From Nectonema munidae (Eukaryota > Nematomorpha > Nectonematoida > Nectonematidae): 64,000 nucleotides of DNA. The position numbers were made by a program, and so were the translations under genes. Below are positions 43,206 through 55,735 of the stretch, in pieces. The stretch is taken from positions 558,001-622,000 of the forward strand of contig JAUIRK010000235.1 in the NCBI GenBank assembly GCA_030549495.1. The letters run 5' to 3'. The notes beneath the pieces are model-generated. The model searched no databases and had not been told where the DNA came from. It saw only the letters and a program-made list of their open reading frames with translations. Numbering within the stretch: position 1 is the first letter of the stretch; the number at the start of each line of letters is the position of its first letter.

Positions 43206-43398
43206 TTATTCCTTTGATATGCTAAAGATCAGTTTAAAGTCTTCAAGAGCAGTCCTTCCTGAAAAATCTGCTACTTTGATTCCAGACAGTTCATCATCCT
43301 TCACGCCATCACCTTTAAGCATTCTTTCTTTTTCTTTCGCCCTATTAAGTTCAAAAGCATTTCCATCTGTAGTACGGCAGAGTTTAAAATCAATCTTT
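43206..43398 (-). other. Candidate coding exon, product unknown
   Basis: On the minus strand a T-rich tract ends in TTTAATCTGTAG, followed by an open frame of about 64 codons ending in TAA. It reads KIDFKLCRTTDGNAFELNRA, KEKERMLKGDGVKDDELSG and ALEDFKLIFSISKE, which is charged and less biased than chance AT-rich frames. I do not recognise the family. No neighbouring exon was found, so this is tentative. Confidence 0.25.
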
Positions 43399-43835
43399 CT
43401 ACAGATTAAAGAAAAAATCTAAATTACAGATTTAGAAAAAAAATTGTTATGTTAAGGCGCAAACCTAACAATTTTAACAGGCCGACAATTTATTCTTATT
43501 AGTTATTGTAAATTTGGTAATCGTGTCTTGTTTTCACCATTTTTAAATGAAAAATTCTAAAAAAATCTTTACCCTATTCATTCCAAATAAACACTAGCAT
43601 TTAATCCAATTAATTGTGGAAATAGGAAATTGTGTGAACTCAAATGGCAAAATGTCAATTAATTCCTTGAAAACTATTTATTTTCTCTTTTATGCCTTCT
43701 GTTTATTTTACGTAAATGTTTCAACCTATATTATAATTATCTCAATGCTTCTGAAGTTACGGTTTCGATTATCCACACATATTATGTATATATTCCTGAA
43801 AATAATGTCTCATCTTTGGGATGCAGATTATTCAC
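43399..43835. other. AT-rich non-coding stretch
   Basis: Nothing recognised. Confidence 0.35.
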
Positions 43836-43962
43836 GTTAGGGGGTGGAAGTATTTGACATTGCCCTACTCATGTTCGGTTCGACTCCCAACCCTGGAATC
43901 TTTATATGCACGACTAAAAAAATTAGGCCTGCTTCGGGTGCAATAAGCGCAATAAATTTTGA
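43836..43962 (+). repeat. tRNA-like SINE head
   Basis: GTTAGGGGGTGGAAG followed by a B box GGTTCGACTCC at about 43877-43887, with typical spacing and a non-tRNA body after it. No second copy seen in the window. Confidence 0.4.
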
Positions 43963-45715
43963 TAAAAACTCAAATTCGGCGAATTTTGAACTATTTCATT
44001 TTTGCTACTTACATCTAACGATAAGCGAATTAGTGGATAATATAATAGATTATTACCAATATATCTGCCAAAACCAATCAATTAAAGACCAATCTTTAAG
44101 TTGTTCAAATCTCAAAAAATGGCCATTATTCGTTTGTCGTTTGGATAGGATTATACAGAATTCATTGAAGATATACAGAACTGAATGGGACAAAGGTATA
44201 AAAGCGAACAACTGGATTTACTTCCATTTGTAAGGGCACCAGTACAAGTTTGATTTGCAGATTCTTCTTTTGTTGCAGTTGAAGTTTGTAAAGATAGAAA
44301 TACTCATTTTATAATTGATTCAAATACAATAATTAGATGTGGTTTTTGTTAAAAAAATACACACAAAAAATGTTCAAATGTAGAATTGACATATATATTA
44401 TAAATGCTCTAATATTTTTCATCGAATAAATTGTATTTTTATATTTTTTTTCAATAATTGTTTTGAATAAAAGTCAAAGTGTTAAAAATTACAAAAATAA
44501 ATATAAATCTTATCTAAAAGTATACCTAACTAAAAAAATGGTTTAAAAATTTATTTTTTTGGGTAGGTAATGAGTTAATATTAACTTCTTCCGTATACCT
44601 TCTAAACATGTTTAAAAATTGGATAAAAGAAGTCGCTCGGCTTGAGAATGAGCTACTTCCAGCCACCACGACGTGCAAGTCTTCTTTTTGCTGACCTTTA
44701 ACGAGTAGAACAGCACAAGTTGTAAGTAACAATGACTTCTATTAAATCTTTTTTTCAGACTTAGCTTTTAAATGTGTAACTTTTCTACGTATGAAATTAT
44801 TTTTTAGGGTAACAAGGCCGTTATATCTTTTCAGTGATTTCTTGCAGTTTTGCACTAAATATAACTAAATCATGTTCTCTTATAATACTCACAACATTCA
44901 CATCATAGGGAGTGGGTTCTTTAGCAGCTCATATTCTAAAAATAGTACTTTAACTTTGACTACAAATACTTAAAATATCTTAACCCGACGCTTACTTCCG
45001 ACTAAATGAAGATGATTACTTTTATATGATTACAAAAATTGCTTATTTTTTCCATTTTTAAAATACTTAAAAAAATTACTTTTTAATAGATAAGAACTTT
45101 ATTAGATACTGACTCTAACTCCGACTCCACAGCCATGATTAGAAACATAATATGAAATAGGCCGATAAGCAGAGCTATGTTTTGGCCTAAATCATGAATA
45201 GGGATATAACAAGAAAGTCGATGATATCACTGGTACCTATAAGGGTAAATATACCGTAGGGTGTCTTCATCGAGAAGGCAGAATTGCTCCGCTTGTATCG
45301 AACTATGAGGAAAATAGACAAAAAATTAGTTGCCTATCAACGCCTGTCTTGTAACTCTGCGATCCATAAATTGTCTGCGTTGAAAAGAAATGGACGTTGT
45401 TCTTATTTTTGAAATAAAATCTACTACAAGAGGAATAATGATATATAGAAATTTATCTTATTCACGAAATATATAAACAAACACGAATATGAGTCTAGCT
45501 TTTTAATGTAAAGCTGTCCTTTATATTTTTTGCATTTAAGAATTTAGTAATTAGTTAAAGAAAGTTGGCTCTACCGACAACAATGTGTGGGGGGGATACA
45601 GTCGTAATCCTTCGACTCTCATCTGTTCATCTCCGTTTGTTCTTTTATGCAAATTAATTTTCATAAAAAATAGTTTTATCAATTTAATGTTCTAGCTTTA
45701 CGTTCTATTAAAATA
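43963..45715. other. AT-rich non-coding stretch
   Basis: No gene identified. A minus-strand open frame at 44526-44732 shows no known motif. Confidence 0.4.
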
Positions 45716-45718
45716 ATA

Positions 45719-45825
45719 TTTTTAAGAAGATGATGCTAAAGACACAGATGAAAGTAATTTTAAAACTCTTGTTATTTCATGCTATGACCTTATTTCTAAG
45801 CAATATATATGTGGACACTAGGGTT
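45719..45825 (+). repeat. Local direct repeat, copy 1
   Basis: TTTTTAAGAAGATGATGCTA through ATATATATGTGGACA. It matches 46529-46625 with about 15-20 percent difference. Confidence 0.6.
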
Positions 45826-46528
45826 TGCTCCTAGTTCTGAAATACCGGGACGTTCTCGGTTCTAAAAATTTGGGAACCGTCTCGGAACCCAAAAGTATTT
45901 CCTGTTCCGAGAATAACTTAGTGTTTCCAACTGTCTTAAGACTTTCATATAACTGTTGTAACATAATATATGTTGATTGTATCGTTAATTGTTTTTATTA
46001 TATTTTATGCAAATAAGTGTTAAATCGATTTTATTATATCATGCTAATTTATACCATCACAATGCTGTACTTTTATCCTATCTAAGCCACACTTTTTTTT
46101 TACACTAAGACCTTGCATGCAACTTTGCATCTTGTCCATACCACACATCTATATACACACATATGTATATATACATCTGAAAGAGACGATTTACCACCTG
46201 TCAATTTCACGCAATATACATGGGAAAAACTTCTGGAAAAACTTCTTGGATGCAATGTTTCTAAAGTAAGGCTAGACAAAGAGCCAGAAGAGCACTGGAA
46301 ACGTCATCCAAGATTCCTGCATTTTCTTTTTTGTTTAATAAATTCATAACTACGCTACAATTCGCGTAACAACTGTCTTAATACTTATAACAAATTTTTA
46401 CTAAAACTCCGCAATAAAACCACTTCAAAATATTTAAAAATAGAATCAGATTCAATGTCGTTTTAAATACAAATTGTATCTTTAATAAAATGAATGTTAA
46501 GATTATTATCCATACCTAACAAACAAAA
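45826..46528. other. Non-coding stretch between the direct repeats
   Basis: A less AT-rich patch at 45829-45915 (GTTCTGAAATACCGGGACG, GGGAACCGTCTCGGAACCC) resembles a dispersed repeat end. An open frame at 46113-46349 contains a possible splice donor (AAAGTAAGG) near 46264 but no known motif. Confidence 0.35.
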
Positions 46529-46625
46529 TTTTTAAGAAGATGGTGCTGATGACACAGATAAAGGTAATTTTAAAACTCTTCTAAACTATGCGCTTATTTC
46601 TGAGCCATATATATGTGGACATACC
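46529..46625 (+). repeat. Local direct repeat, copy 2
   Basis: TTTTTAAGAAGATGGTGCTG through ATATATATGTGGACA, about 810 bp after copy 1. Confidence 0.6.
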
Positions 46626-49389
46626 TGTTGAGGCTTATATGTTGATATATGAGCAACCTGATATGCGTTTCTGCGAGCGTGGAAATGAAGGTATCTTGAA
46701 TGAGTAAGTTATACAACGGACAATTTAAAAACAAAATCTTCGGTTTGCGTGGAGTATAATCTTCAAACACCGATATGTCAATGTTCTCTTGTTGCTAAAT
46801 TTTTGAGATACCTAAATTTGAAATCGTGTTTACTATTTCAAGCGTTTTGCATTTAGATAACGACTGCTGTACAGGTATGCCTTTTATTTTTTGTAGAGTT
46901 ATTACTTTTTATTTCTCATTTGTGAGTAATTTATGCTGTAATATCTTTTTAATTTTAAATAAGTCGAGTGTGGATGTTGTTTTCTTAATGGTAATCTAAT
47001 TTTATTTCTTTAAATAATTATATATTTTTTCCTACCATGTTCCGGTGCATAGACTAATTACAATTTAAAAAATATACCCTCTATCAAAAGATGCAGATAG
47101 CGAAAAAGTTACGAAGTTTGAAAGCATGTGATTGAGCCAATTTTGTACAAGAGAAGTTTTGGTTGAGTTTCATCATTGATGATAGGGTTAACCAAGCCAA
47201 CAAAAACTCTAAGGCAAACTTTTTATTTTATGTTTAAAACAGTTTGACTTCAAATGAAGAATCTTTTTTTACTTTATGAGTGGATGATGGTGATGTAAGT
47301 AATTTTTTCCAGAAGCTTTCAATATTTTTGTTCATCTCTTTCCAACTTGGAATATCGCGGAAAATTGGAAACTTTATCACTATTATTTTTTTTGCCACTT
47401 CGACAATTATGACTAGAAAATGTATACATTAGGAATATTACACTCGGTAAAATTGTGAGTGTGGAAATAAATTTAAGTGTATAATTAAAAAGGGATACTT
47501 GGACTTTGGAAATTTTTAACATGTTGTAACAGTTTCGCAAACTTTTCAGGAAAACATTGTTTTTGGCTTCTTTTTCCTTCAGAATAATTCATACGATTGC
47601 TTTTCGAAACGCCAGCTATGAGCAAATTTTTCTAAGCCTAAAAGTCAATAAAAACAAACAAATATGATAATATTTAAATGTAGTTAGGGTAGTTTAGAAA
47701 AAAAGTTTTTCAAAAAGATTGTTATGCTTAATTTTTTATTAATTACTACTAAACACATTTTCTTTGGTAAATAGTACTCCTATATTAATCATAGCTGACA
47801 TTTGCAATTTTTCGAAAAACGGATATCTTTCAACCACAACTAAAACGTGCTTTTACATTTGTGATACTTTTCTTCCACCCATAAAAGAATTTCTTGGGCC
47901 AACTACTAGAATATATGTATATGCAAGTTTCTATATCTTTGGGTAAAGTTGAAGACCAAATAAAACATCTGAAAGGATCTGAAGATAATCTAATCTGAAG
48001 TTGTGCTTTATGATCTTCTTTCATCACTTATGGACATGCTCTGCTTATTTTACTTTTCTTTTAAGCATCATTAATTTTCATGCTCACTTTTTTCAAATTT
48101 AAAACTAAAAATGAAGAACCTTTAAAAGCTGAAACTAGATAGGCGGGAAGATCTAACAATCAACATTTTTCTTTTATGTCTGTGAGGGACAAACTTCGTT
48201 CCCAGGCTATACTCAAATAAAAAATTTAACATCTTAACGAATTTTATTATTCAAACTCAGATGAAAGATTTTGCAAGTTAATGATTTAGCTATTTGGACG
48301 TGTTTGGTCTGAAAGCACGTTTAAAATGTATCATGTTCTTTCACCATTACTGTGCCACAAAAAGATTTATTACAATATATGAATACATAATTAAAGAAAT
48401 AAGTATACAATGTTTCTATTCAATTAAATTAATTGGCTAAAATTTTTTGAACTGAAAAGTAGCCAATAAGTTTTCTCTATTACTAAACTTATTAGTTCAT
48501 TTGTAGCCAATAAGTTTTCTCTATTAGTAAATTCGATATTATTTATATTTTGCAACGTCGTTTAGTATAATTACTTTTATCACAGTAAAAATTCACTATG
48601 AATACTAGTTTGAGTTTTAATTGAATACAAGCATTAATAAAATTGTGCAACAAAACGAGCGATAAAACATCTTCCTCTTATTTTATATAGGTCAAAAATA
48701 TGCAATAACGAATCTCCAGGGAAACTTCTGTGATTGATTTTTATTTCTTGGATGTCGGCTCAATTTTGAATCGGGCAAAATGCTGCACACATGTTAGTTA
48801 GTAATTCTGTGCATTCTATCCCTTTGTGGTAAAAGAAGCAAGTGAGGTATTTCACAATTCTCAGAAATAAACAACTCCTGCTCCTTAGCAAAACTTGTTA
48901 TCCTTTCAAAAAACATGCTTCTATCGAAAAGGAAATGCTATTTATACATCAACTGGTTAAAATTTTGAAAGAAATTTGAAACTCTTTATGAAAAAAAAAT
49001 TATTTTATTCTATAAATTTTGTTCATATATTTTTGTATAGGTAAGTCATTAACAAATGCGATTCTTTGAATTCTCTAACTGGAGAGTACAAGTTGATCAA
49101 GTTATTCATATTCTAAGAATAGTCACAAAGACATTCTTTCTTTTTTATCCTCTATAAAATATCATATAATTTTAGCTTTTTGCGAGATACGTAAGTTTAA
49201 TTAGGATTTTTTAATTATTTTTTTATGCAAATATATTAGTCATATAGTAACTTTGATTTTTTAATGTTTTGATCTGAACATTTAGGATGGATCGTATTTC
49301 CAACTCTCTAACTATCTGAAGTGCCATTGTTTGGAATAAGTAAAACAAAAAGATAAGAAAAATGGAGTAAAATTTCGAGCAATTTTATA
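46626..49389. other. AT-rich non-coding stretch
   Basis: No gene identified. A 42-bp unit (GTAGCCAATAAGTTTTCTCT) occurs twice at about 48463-48530. Confidence 0.4.
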
Positions 49390-49391
49390 TA

Positions 49392-51907
49392 CAGTAGTGC
49401 CCACTTAATATCATACCGTTTTATAGAATATCCCGTTTATTGTCATAAAATATTGAAATCCCAAACCATTTCCTATACAAAGCATAGAAATTTGCTCGTT
49501 TAATGTCATAGATATTCCCGTTTATTGTCATAGAAAATTAGCCAAAATTAATTTTTAGAATAACATTTTGCAGGATTATCGCGCCGATACACGCATTTTT
49601 TCATCAACTTGAACTCCTATCTTATCACTAAACCAACAGTAATGCACCAATAAGTTACATCAAAGTCTAATCCCTTAATTAACCATGACGATGTTATCGA
49701 TAAGCATCACCATGATGAGTGTTCGCGCATGGTCGCACTTTCCCGTTAAAAATCATTTGGCTACCATTTGGTGAGACTTCTGACAGGTTAATGCGTCGAT
49801 AAATCACATGTGATCACGAAGCTTCGCACATGCACCCACGCACGCATAGCAACACACACACTGCACACACACACACAGCTGCACACACAGGTCTTGAAAG
49901 GATGCATCCTTTTGATCTTAAATAAACTTCCCAATCAAAACAACATTTGCCGATCTGCTCTATTGTTACGGACACTGTGCTAAGCTATTCTTCAGTTCTT
50001 CAGTTTTTAATCATGAGTGCTAAACGTAAGCGAAATGACTTGTCCCTTGCCCAGAAGCTGGAGATCATAAAGTGGTCATCTAGCCAATCACAAACTCAAT
50101 TGTCCAAAACGTATGGTGTTTCACAGTCCACCATTTCAAAAATTCTCAGCAAGAAGTCCCAGATCCTGCAAGATGCTGAGCAGAACAAGAACGGCAACCG
50201 AATGCGCATGCGGACTGGCAAGGCAGCTGACGTCGAGACGGCCCTTTACACCTGGTTCGTGGATGCCCGTACCCATGGCTGTCCCATCACCACTGCAGTC
50301 CTGGAGGAGAAGGCCAACCAGCTCGCTGCCAACCTAGGAAAGGACGATTTCAAGGCAACCAATGGCTGGATCTGCCGTTGGAAGGACCGTTTCTCGATCA
50401 AATATAAAAAGGCACATGGGGAGAAAAGTGATGCTGACATCCCAGCAGCAGACACATGGCTTTCAACTGTGCTGCCCGAGCTGCTTGAGAAGTATGAACC
50501 CTGTGACGTCTACAACGCAGATGAGACGGGAATCTACTTCCGTGCCCTACCTGACGGCACCTTGGCAGATGCAGTACAGAAGCTGAGCGGCAGCAAGAAT
50601 GTCAAGGAGCGTCTCACCGCCTTCGTCACTGCCAACATGGACGGCAGTGACAAGCGTCCTCTACTGGTGGTTGGCAAAAGTTCCAAGCCCAGGTGCTTTA
50701 GAGGAGTCCCCCAGCTTCCAGTCCCATACATGAACAATAAAAACGCATGGATGACTGGCAACCTGTTTCGAGACTGGCTAAGAGACTTTGAACGTGACAT
50801 GGCCAGGCAGCGGGGCACATTGCCCTTGTCCTCGACAACTGCTCGGCTCACCCCAAGGATGCAGCAGATGACCTTCCCCACATTCGCCTCTTCTTCCTGC
50901 CGCCCAACACGACCTCCATCATGCAGCCATGTGACATGGGGATCATCCGAAACCTGAAGGCACTCTATAGGAAGAAGGTGGTCCAGAAGATTGTTGCATA
51001 CATCGACGCAGGTGAAGCTGAGTTCTCTGCCAGCACCTTCGCCCGCAAGTTTACAGTCCTGGATGCTATGCACATGTTGAAAGTGGCATGGCAGGATGTA
51101 AAACAGTCCAGTGTGGCAAACTGCTTTGCCCATGCCGGCTTCCGCATCCCCTCTGCTCCAGATGCTCCCACTGCAGACCACCAGGTCCAGGCACCAGATG
51201 GGATGACAACAGAAGAGTTCCAGGCCTACGTGGACGTGGATTCCCAGACTGAGTGCCATGGGGTCTTGACAGATGACGACATCTGTGACACAGTACGTCA
51301 GCCAGATGTCTGCCCCACTGCTGACAGTGACGATGAGTCAGCTGAACTGCCTCCACCACCAAAGGCCCATGTTGCCCTCGGCGGCCTGTCATCTGTGCGT
51401 GCCTATCTGGAAGCCATCGGCCACGATCTCACCACCTTCTACACTCTGGAAAGTGAGCTGCAAACGGCGGTTGCAACACCTGCATAACAGACCTGCATAA
51501 CAGACTTTTTTTAAATCTAAATAGACAATTCGCAGATCCACAGCTTCAAATGAAAAAAAACTTACCTGATGGATTGTTTAGGCCTACTTGTCAATGCGTG
51601 TGTATATATTTTTTATTTGTACATTTTAATAAATAATGTATGAAAAAAGTGATACTAAATAAATTTTTTATTCTTTTATTTGTATATTGTGATAATAATG
51701 TCTGAAAAATGTAATAAATACTTGTTTTAATTGTTAACCATCGTATTGCCACTTATCAATGTAGGCCCCTACATGTATAACCACGCACAGTTAAATCGTT
51801 ATAACCACCATAATCATGAAAATAGCTAAGCCCGGATATTAGAATATCCCGGATTATGTCATAATTTATTCATACACGGAGGGTATGACAATAAGCGGGC
51901 TCCACTG
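49392..51907 (+). mobile_element. Tigger/pogo-type DNA transposon, complete ends
   Basis: The ends CAGTAGTGCCCACTTAATAT and (as reverse complement) CAGTGGAGCCCGCTTATTGT, continuing to TCATACC, are terminal inverted repeats flanked by TA (49390-49391 and 51908-51909), the target duplication of pogo/Tigger elements. Sub-terminal words CCCGTTTATTGTCATA recur near the left end. The 2516-bp element contains one transposase gene, a short 3' UTR with AATAAA-type signals near 51630, and nothing else. Its transposase part is clearly GC-rich against AT-rich flanks. Confidence 0.9.
50013..51487 (+). pseudogene. Tigger transposase, one frameshift
   Basis: From the ATG at 50013 (MSAKRKRNDLS) the gene encodes a Tigger-family transposase of about 491 residues, related to TIGD4 and TIGD6. 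A CENP-B N-type helix-turn-helix covers residues 8-55 (QTQLSKTYGVSQSTISKIL), and a CENP-B/Tc5-type second DNA-binding domain residues 75-135 (NGWICRWKDRFSIKYKKAHG). The DDE_1 catalytic domain starts at about 165: NADETGIYF holds the first Asp (170), LVLDNCSAH the second and QPCDMGIIRN the third. The reading frame changes once in a G run at about 50812-50815 (GCGGGGC), consistent with loss of one base; the second part runs in the next frame to TAA at 51485-51487. An upstream in-frame ATG at 49947 is less likely as the start. Otherwise it is intact, so inactivation looks recent. Confidence 0.88.
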
Positions 51908-52019
51908 TATAGGAAAATATTTGGATTCCAAGATTCTTTAAAAGTTTAAAAGCAGATACCTTTCATCTAAGACTCTTAATGACCTAATATTATTTTCTTA
52001 TAAATAAATTTGTTTATAA

Positions 52020-52200
52020 GGGAATGCTGTTATAGGAAGTTGTTTCGACTTGAGGAATTTCAACCCAAAAATCTTGGGTTCGATTCTCAATGTAGCGAGG
52101 TAGATTTTTTTGTTTAATCTGATGCAATTCTGTTGATGTCAGGAAGGGCATCTGATCAAGAAATGCACAACAGTCCAAATAAAAAAAAGTCCCACCAAAT
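52020..52200 (+). repeat. SINE-like sequence
   Basis: A B-box-like GGGTTCGATTCTC at 52078-52090 is preceded by an A-box-like GGAAGTTGTTTCGACTTGAGG near 52035. It is followed by GATGTCAGGAAGGGCATCTG (about 52135-52154), a word close to one in the 5' region of the RTE LINE. A tRNA-type head joined to this motif is a common SINE layout. Confidence 0.5.
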
Positions 52201-55200
52201 TCTAGCTTTTCGATTTATGGAACAAATGAAGTTAAAGTAAGTTCAAAACTTTACTCTTTGTTCTGGAGATTATTAAAAATATAGTTAGAAGCTCAATTAT
52301 AGTAATGCAATAAATATGTTTTGTTGACCCTTTCCAATTCAACTAATTTATATATTCCTCTTCCAAACTCCTTGATTTAATTAAAATTTCTGTTTTAAGT
52401 TTGCAAATAAAAAAAATCTACATAACCAGCTGAGTTAAGTCTCATTCATTGTTAAAAAATGTCCGATGACATGACAAAACCCTCACTCGAAAATGAAATA
52501 CAATGCAAAAACTATCACATATTGAAAAAACTGTTTTTTCATTTCGGCTAAATGCGATATCTCTGAGGTATTGTAGAGCTGGTCTTGATATAAAAAAAAT
52601 TTATTCAGATAAGAAGTGCAGGTGTTGTGCTTTGTTGAGAATCTTTATAACTGATGATTGAAACACATGTTTCCCTCTTAATTTACTGATATATGCAATA
52701 TATTTTATATTTCACCATCTTTAAAGATTTTTTATTACGATTCCTTATTTTAGTAGCGGGTAACCTTGTTTCTTTTATATACCAATATTTGTTGAATAAT
52801 TTCATGTCATTTTCAAATCTCTTCGACCATCTCATAAAAAGCAAGTTTTTTCTATCATCTAAATATAGAAGATTTTTAGCATTACCCTAAAAGTTATTTT
52901 ATTGATGAGTATAAGGAAGAATTTTTGAATTTTATCCGTGATTAAAGGCAAACTATTTAATCTATATTTTGACAAATTAATGAGATATTCGATTAATTAC
53001 CAATAAACAATCTTGTCGAATACTAATTAGTTTGAAATATTTTCTTATTTACCCCCGATAGTAACTGATTAGAAAAATTTGGCTTCTTTTTTGATGAAAC
53101 CTTTAACTTGTGTTTTTTTTAACTAAGTGAATATTTTACAGCTTTTTAAGAAATAGCGGAAAAATTTTATATGAAATTGAAAAGTTGCAGTTTTTGAGAA
53201 TATATTTTTAAAAATGATTTTATCTAACCCCAAACACAAGCCTAAGAAATAAAAGGATTAGATTGAAAAGTATAATATGATTCTTTTTTAAAACGTTATT
53301 GTACCACTATAACGTATTATAACTTATCCATTATAAGATGTAGATCATTAAAAATGAGGTCTTTTCAAAAACACAATAATTTATTTAGCAGGTTTTCTCC
53401 CCATTTTTATTATTTCAAATCAAGCACGGAGCAAACTTTATTATTATCACAAAAAATACACTGGAAATCAAGGAATACTGTCTTTGTTAGTATTTAATAA
53501 ATTATACTGAATACACTTATGATCGCTTGCAATTCTTCATTCTTTTGAGCTTTCCCAAGATAATGAAAAAAATTATCAGGCTTTGGAAGATATATAATAA
53601 TATATAGTGGCTGATAAAAATATTGATCACAACTTTGTCATTTTTCAACATATCTTAGATTTTATAAATTTTATAGCTAGCACCCGATTAAAAATTATTT
53701 TTGTGAGTCAGTTTTCTCATGTTCATCCAAAAATTGTGTCTGGCAAACGAAATACGTTGTGTGTTACCCATACACTTCGTTCTTTCTTTTTGTTGTCTTT
53801 CATGGTCATGGATAAACAAAGCAAAATTAAGAAAATTAGAGTAAATTTACATGAGTAAGTTAGGGAATAATCTAAGTCTAAATTGAGTGGGTTTGAAGCT
53901 ATAAATGTAGTGCAACTATTTATAATGGAGACAAATATAACACTTGCGTAGATTGCTATAAGATTGCTCTGCTTCCTGCATGCAAGAATAAGAAGGACCT
54001 GATGAGAGTGATTCTAGAAACTTTTTTTTATGAATTTAGGTTTTAAATTGTTAAATGCCAAACAAAAAGCTGAACATTATACTTGGAACCATAAAAGCTC
54101 TCTTTGGAAAACCCAATTTCAGTTTAATCAGAAATTGAATTTTTATTCAGGCTATTCCTCAACCAAAATAGCCAACTTTTCGGTGATATGAAGTTTAGGA
54201 AGCGATCGGTATTTTTTTGCAGATTATAGGTTAGGTTTAGTTCAGGTTTTTCCACAATCCCAGTTTCTCGCACATAAGATTGAATCAAATACGCGTGATT
54301 CAAATTTTATTTTTCGGAGTTTCTTTGAGGTATTTTTCCAAAAATCTACAAATAGAAAAAAACAAAACCCCACATTAAATCCTAAAGCTGTAAAAAATAA
54401 AGAAAATATCCAGTCACCATAAGTCGTATTTACTTCCAAATTGAAAGGAAACCAAACAAACAAAAGATTTAGCTTTTCGTGTATTTTTCTCTTCACAATT
54501 TACAACTCATCATTTCTTCTCATTCGCGATTTCATCAACATCAGGATTTAAATTCGTGGCATGAGAAACTATCAAATTGATTTCAAGCGCTCTTAGTCTT
54601 GGTCTTTGCTTTGACTTGTTAATATTTTTTTATTAAAAAATTTGGACACAAAGATGAGCCCTACAGTGACCTTTTGCAGGGGATCAATTATATTTTACAT
54701 ACTTAGGAACAAGATGTTGACCAAAATCAATGAATTTGGTTGAAAAACATATTTTTCATGAGAGTCACCTTAAACACGAATTACATCTTTGATACTCCTG
54801 GTCTAAGGCAGTGTACGCAGCAGGCGTTACCAAACTATATTTAGTGGAACACTGGTTGTAGAGTTTATGTGTGTTCGACAAAAACCTGCAATGCAAAAAA
54901 ACAGATGTTAATTGGGTGTTTATTTGTTAAAAATGTAAAAACAAAGTGTCTGAAAACTTTTTTGCATCTTATGTGTTATATTTGAAAGCTGATTGAATTT
55001 TTTATCTCATTTTCGAATATTGTATTGATTTTTTGTGATTTTTTATAAGTGTTCCATCATGAAACACTAATGCTAACACGGCTAAATTTTATCAAAATAT
55101 TACAATTTCAAGAGTATGCAGTTTTTTTAAATATTCATAAATGTAAAGTATTTTTTAGATCATATCATGACTTCCTAGCCTAATTTTTACAAAATTTGAT

Positions 55201-55480
55201 TTCAAACGTTGTTTTTTATCTCCCAATATCTCATAATCTTCTTTTGTTTAGCCTGTGGACGTGCTGTGTAAATGTTTTGACGTTTTCTGAATAAATTTTT
55301 TTAATCTTTCTTTCTGTACACATTCTAAAGGCAAACTTATGAAATCTTTTTCATAAGAACTTTTGAGAAGAAGAAAAAGTAAGTTTACATCAACAGATTT
55401 TTAATACGTTTATATCTACAATATCTTGATGGAATGAATGATGTTTATATGACTTAAATAAATATCAAAAAAAAAAATTT
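52201..55480. other. Long AT-rich non-coding stretch
   Basis: No gene identified. Open frames at 52693-52890, 53607-53858 and 54242-54496 are hydrophobic or low-complexity and show no motif. Confidence 0.4.
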
Positions 55481-55483
55481 TTC

Positions 55484-55735
55484 CTACTCAATCCCAAACT
55501 CCTTTCGTGGGACAAGTCTTTTTAAGCAGAACATATACATTATGGCTTGGGCTAGCTTGCCTAGATTTCGCCTTAATGCTATACATTCTTGTGTGATCAT
55601 ATTTTTCTCGTTAGTTTTAACTAGTTGTGCTTTACGCCCCGGTTTAAAGGGGTTCGTCACAATTTCACATTCTTCTCCTTTTAAAAATTTAAATGCCCTT
55701 GTTTGAAGATAAAAATCCATGGGGGCGTGAAGCAT
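55484..55735 (-). other. Small open frame of uncertain status
   Basis: An ATG-started minus-strand frame of 83 residues contains YLQTRAFKFLKGEECEIVTN and TQECIALRRNLGKLAQAIMY. It is more balanced in composition than the surrounding chance frames. No family recognised, and no splice or poly(A) signal that I trust. Might be a short gene, an exon or chance. Confidence 0.2.

Noticed and set aside
44526-44732. A 68-codon minus-strand frame with KGQQKEDLHVVVAG
   Set aside because: No known motif; length is within what chance gives in this much sequence.
46113-46349. Open frame with a possible splice donor and words such as YTWEKLLEKLLG
   Set aside because: No recognised family, begins in low-complexity AC/TA repeats, and has no matching acceptor or partner exon.
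50534-51392. Minus-strand frames of 241 and 108 codons inside the Tigger element
   Set aside because: They are antisense shadows of the GC-rich transposase gene, where stop codons are rare.
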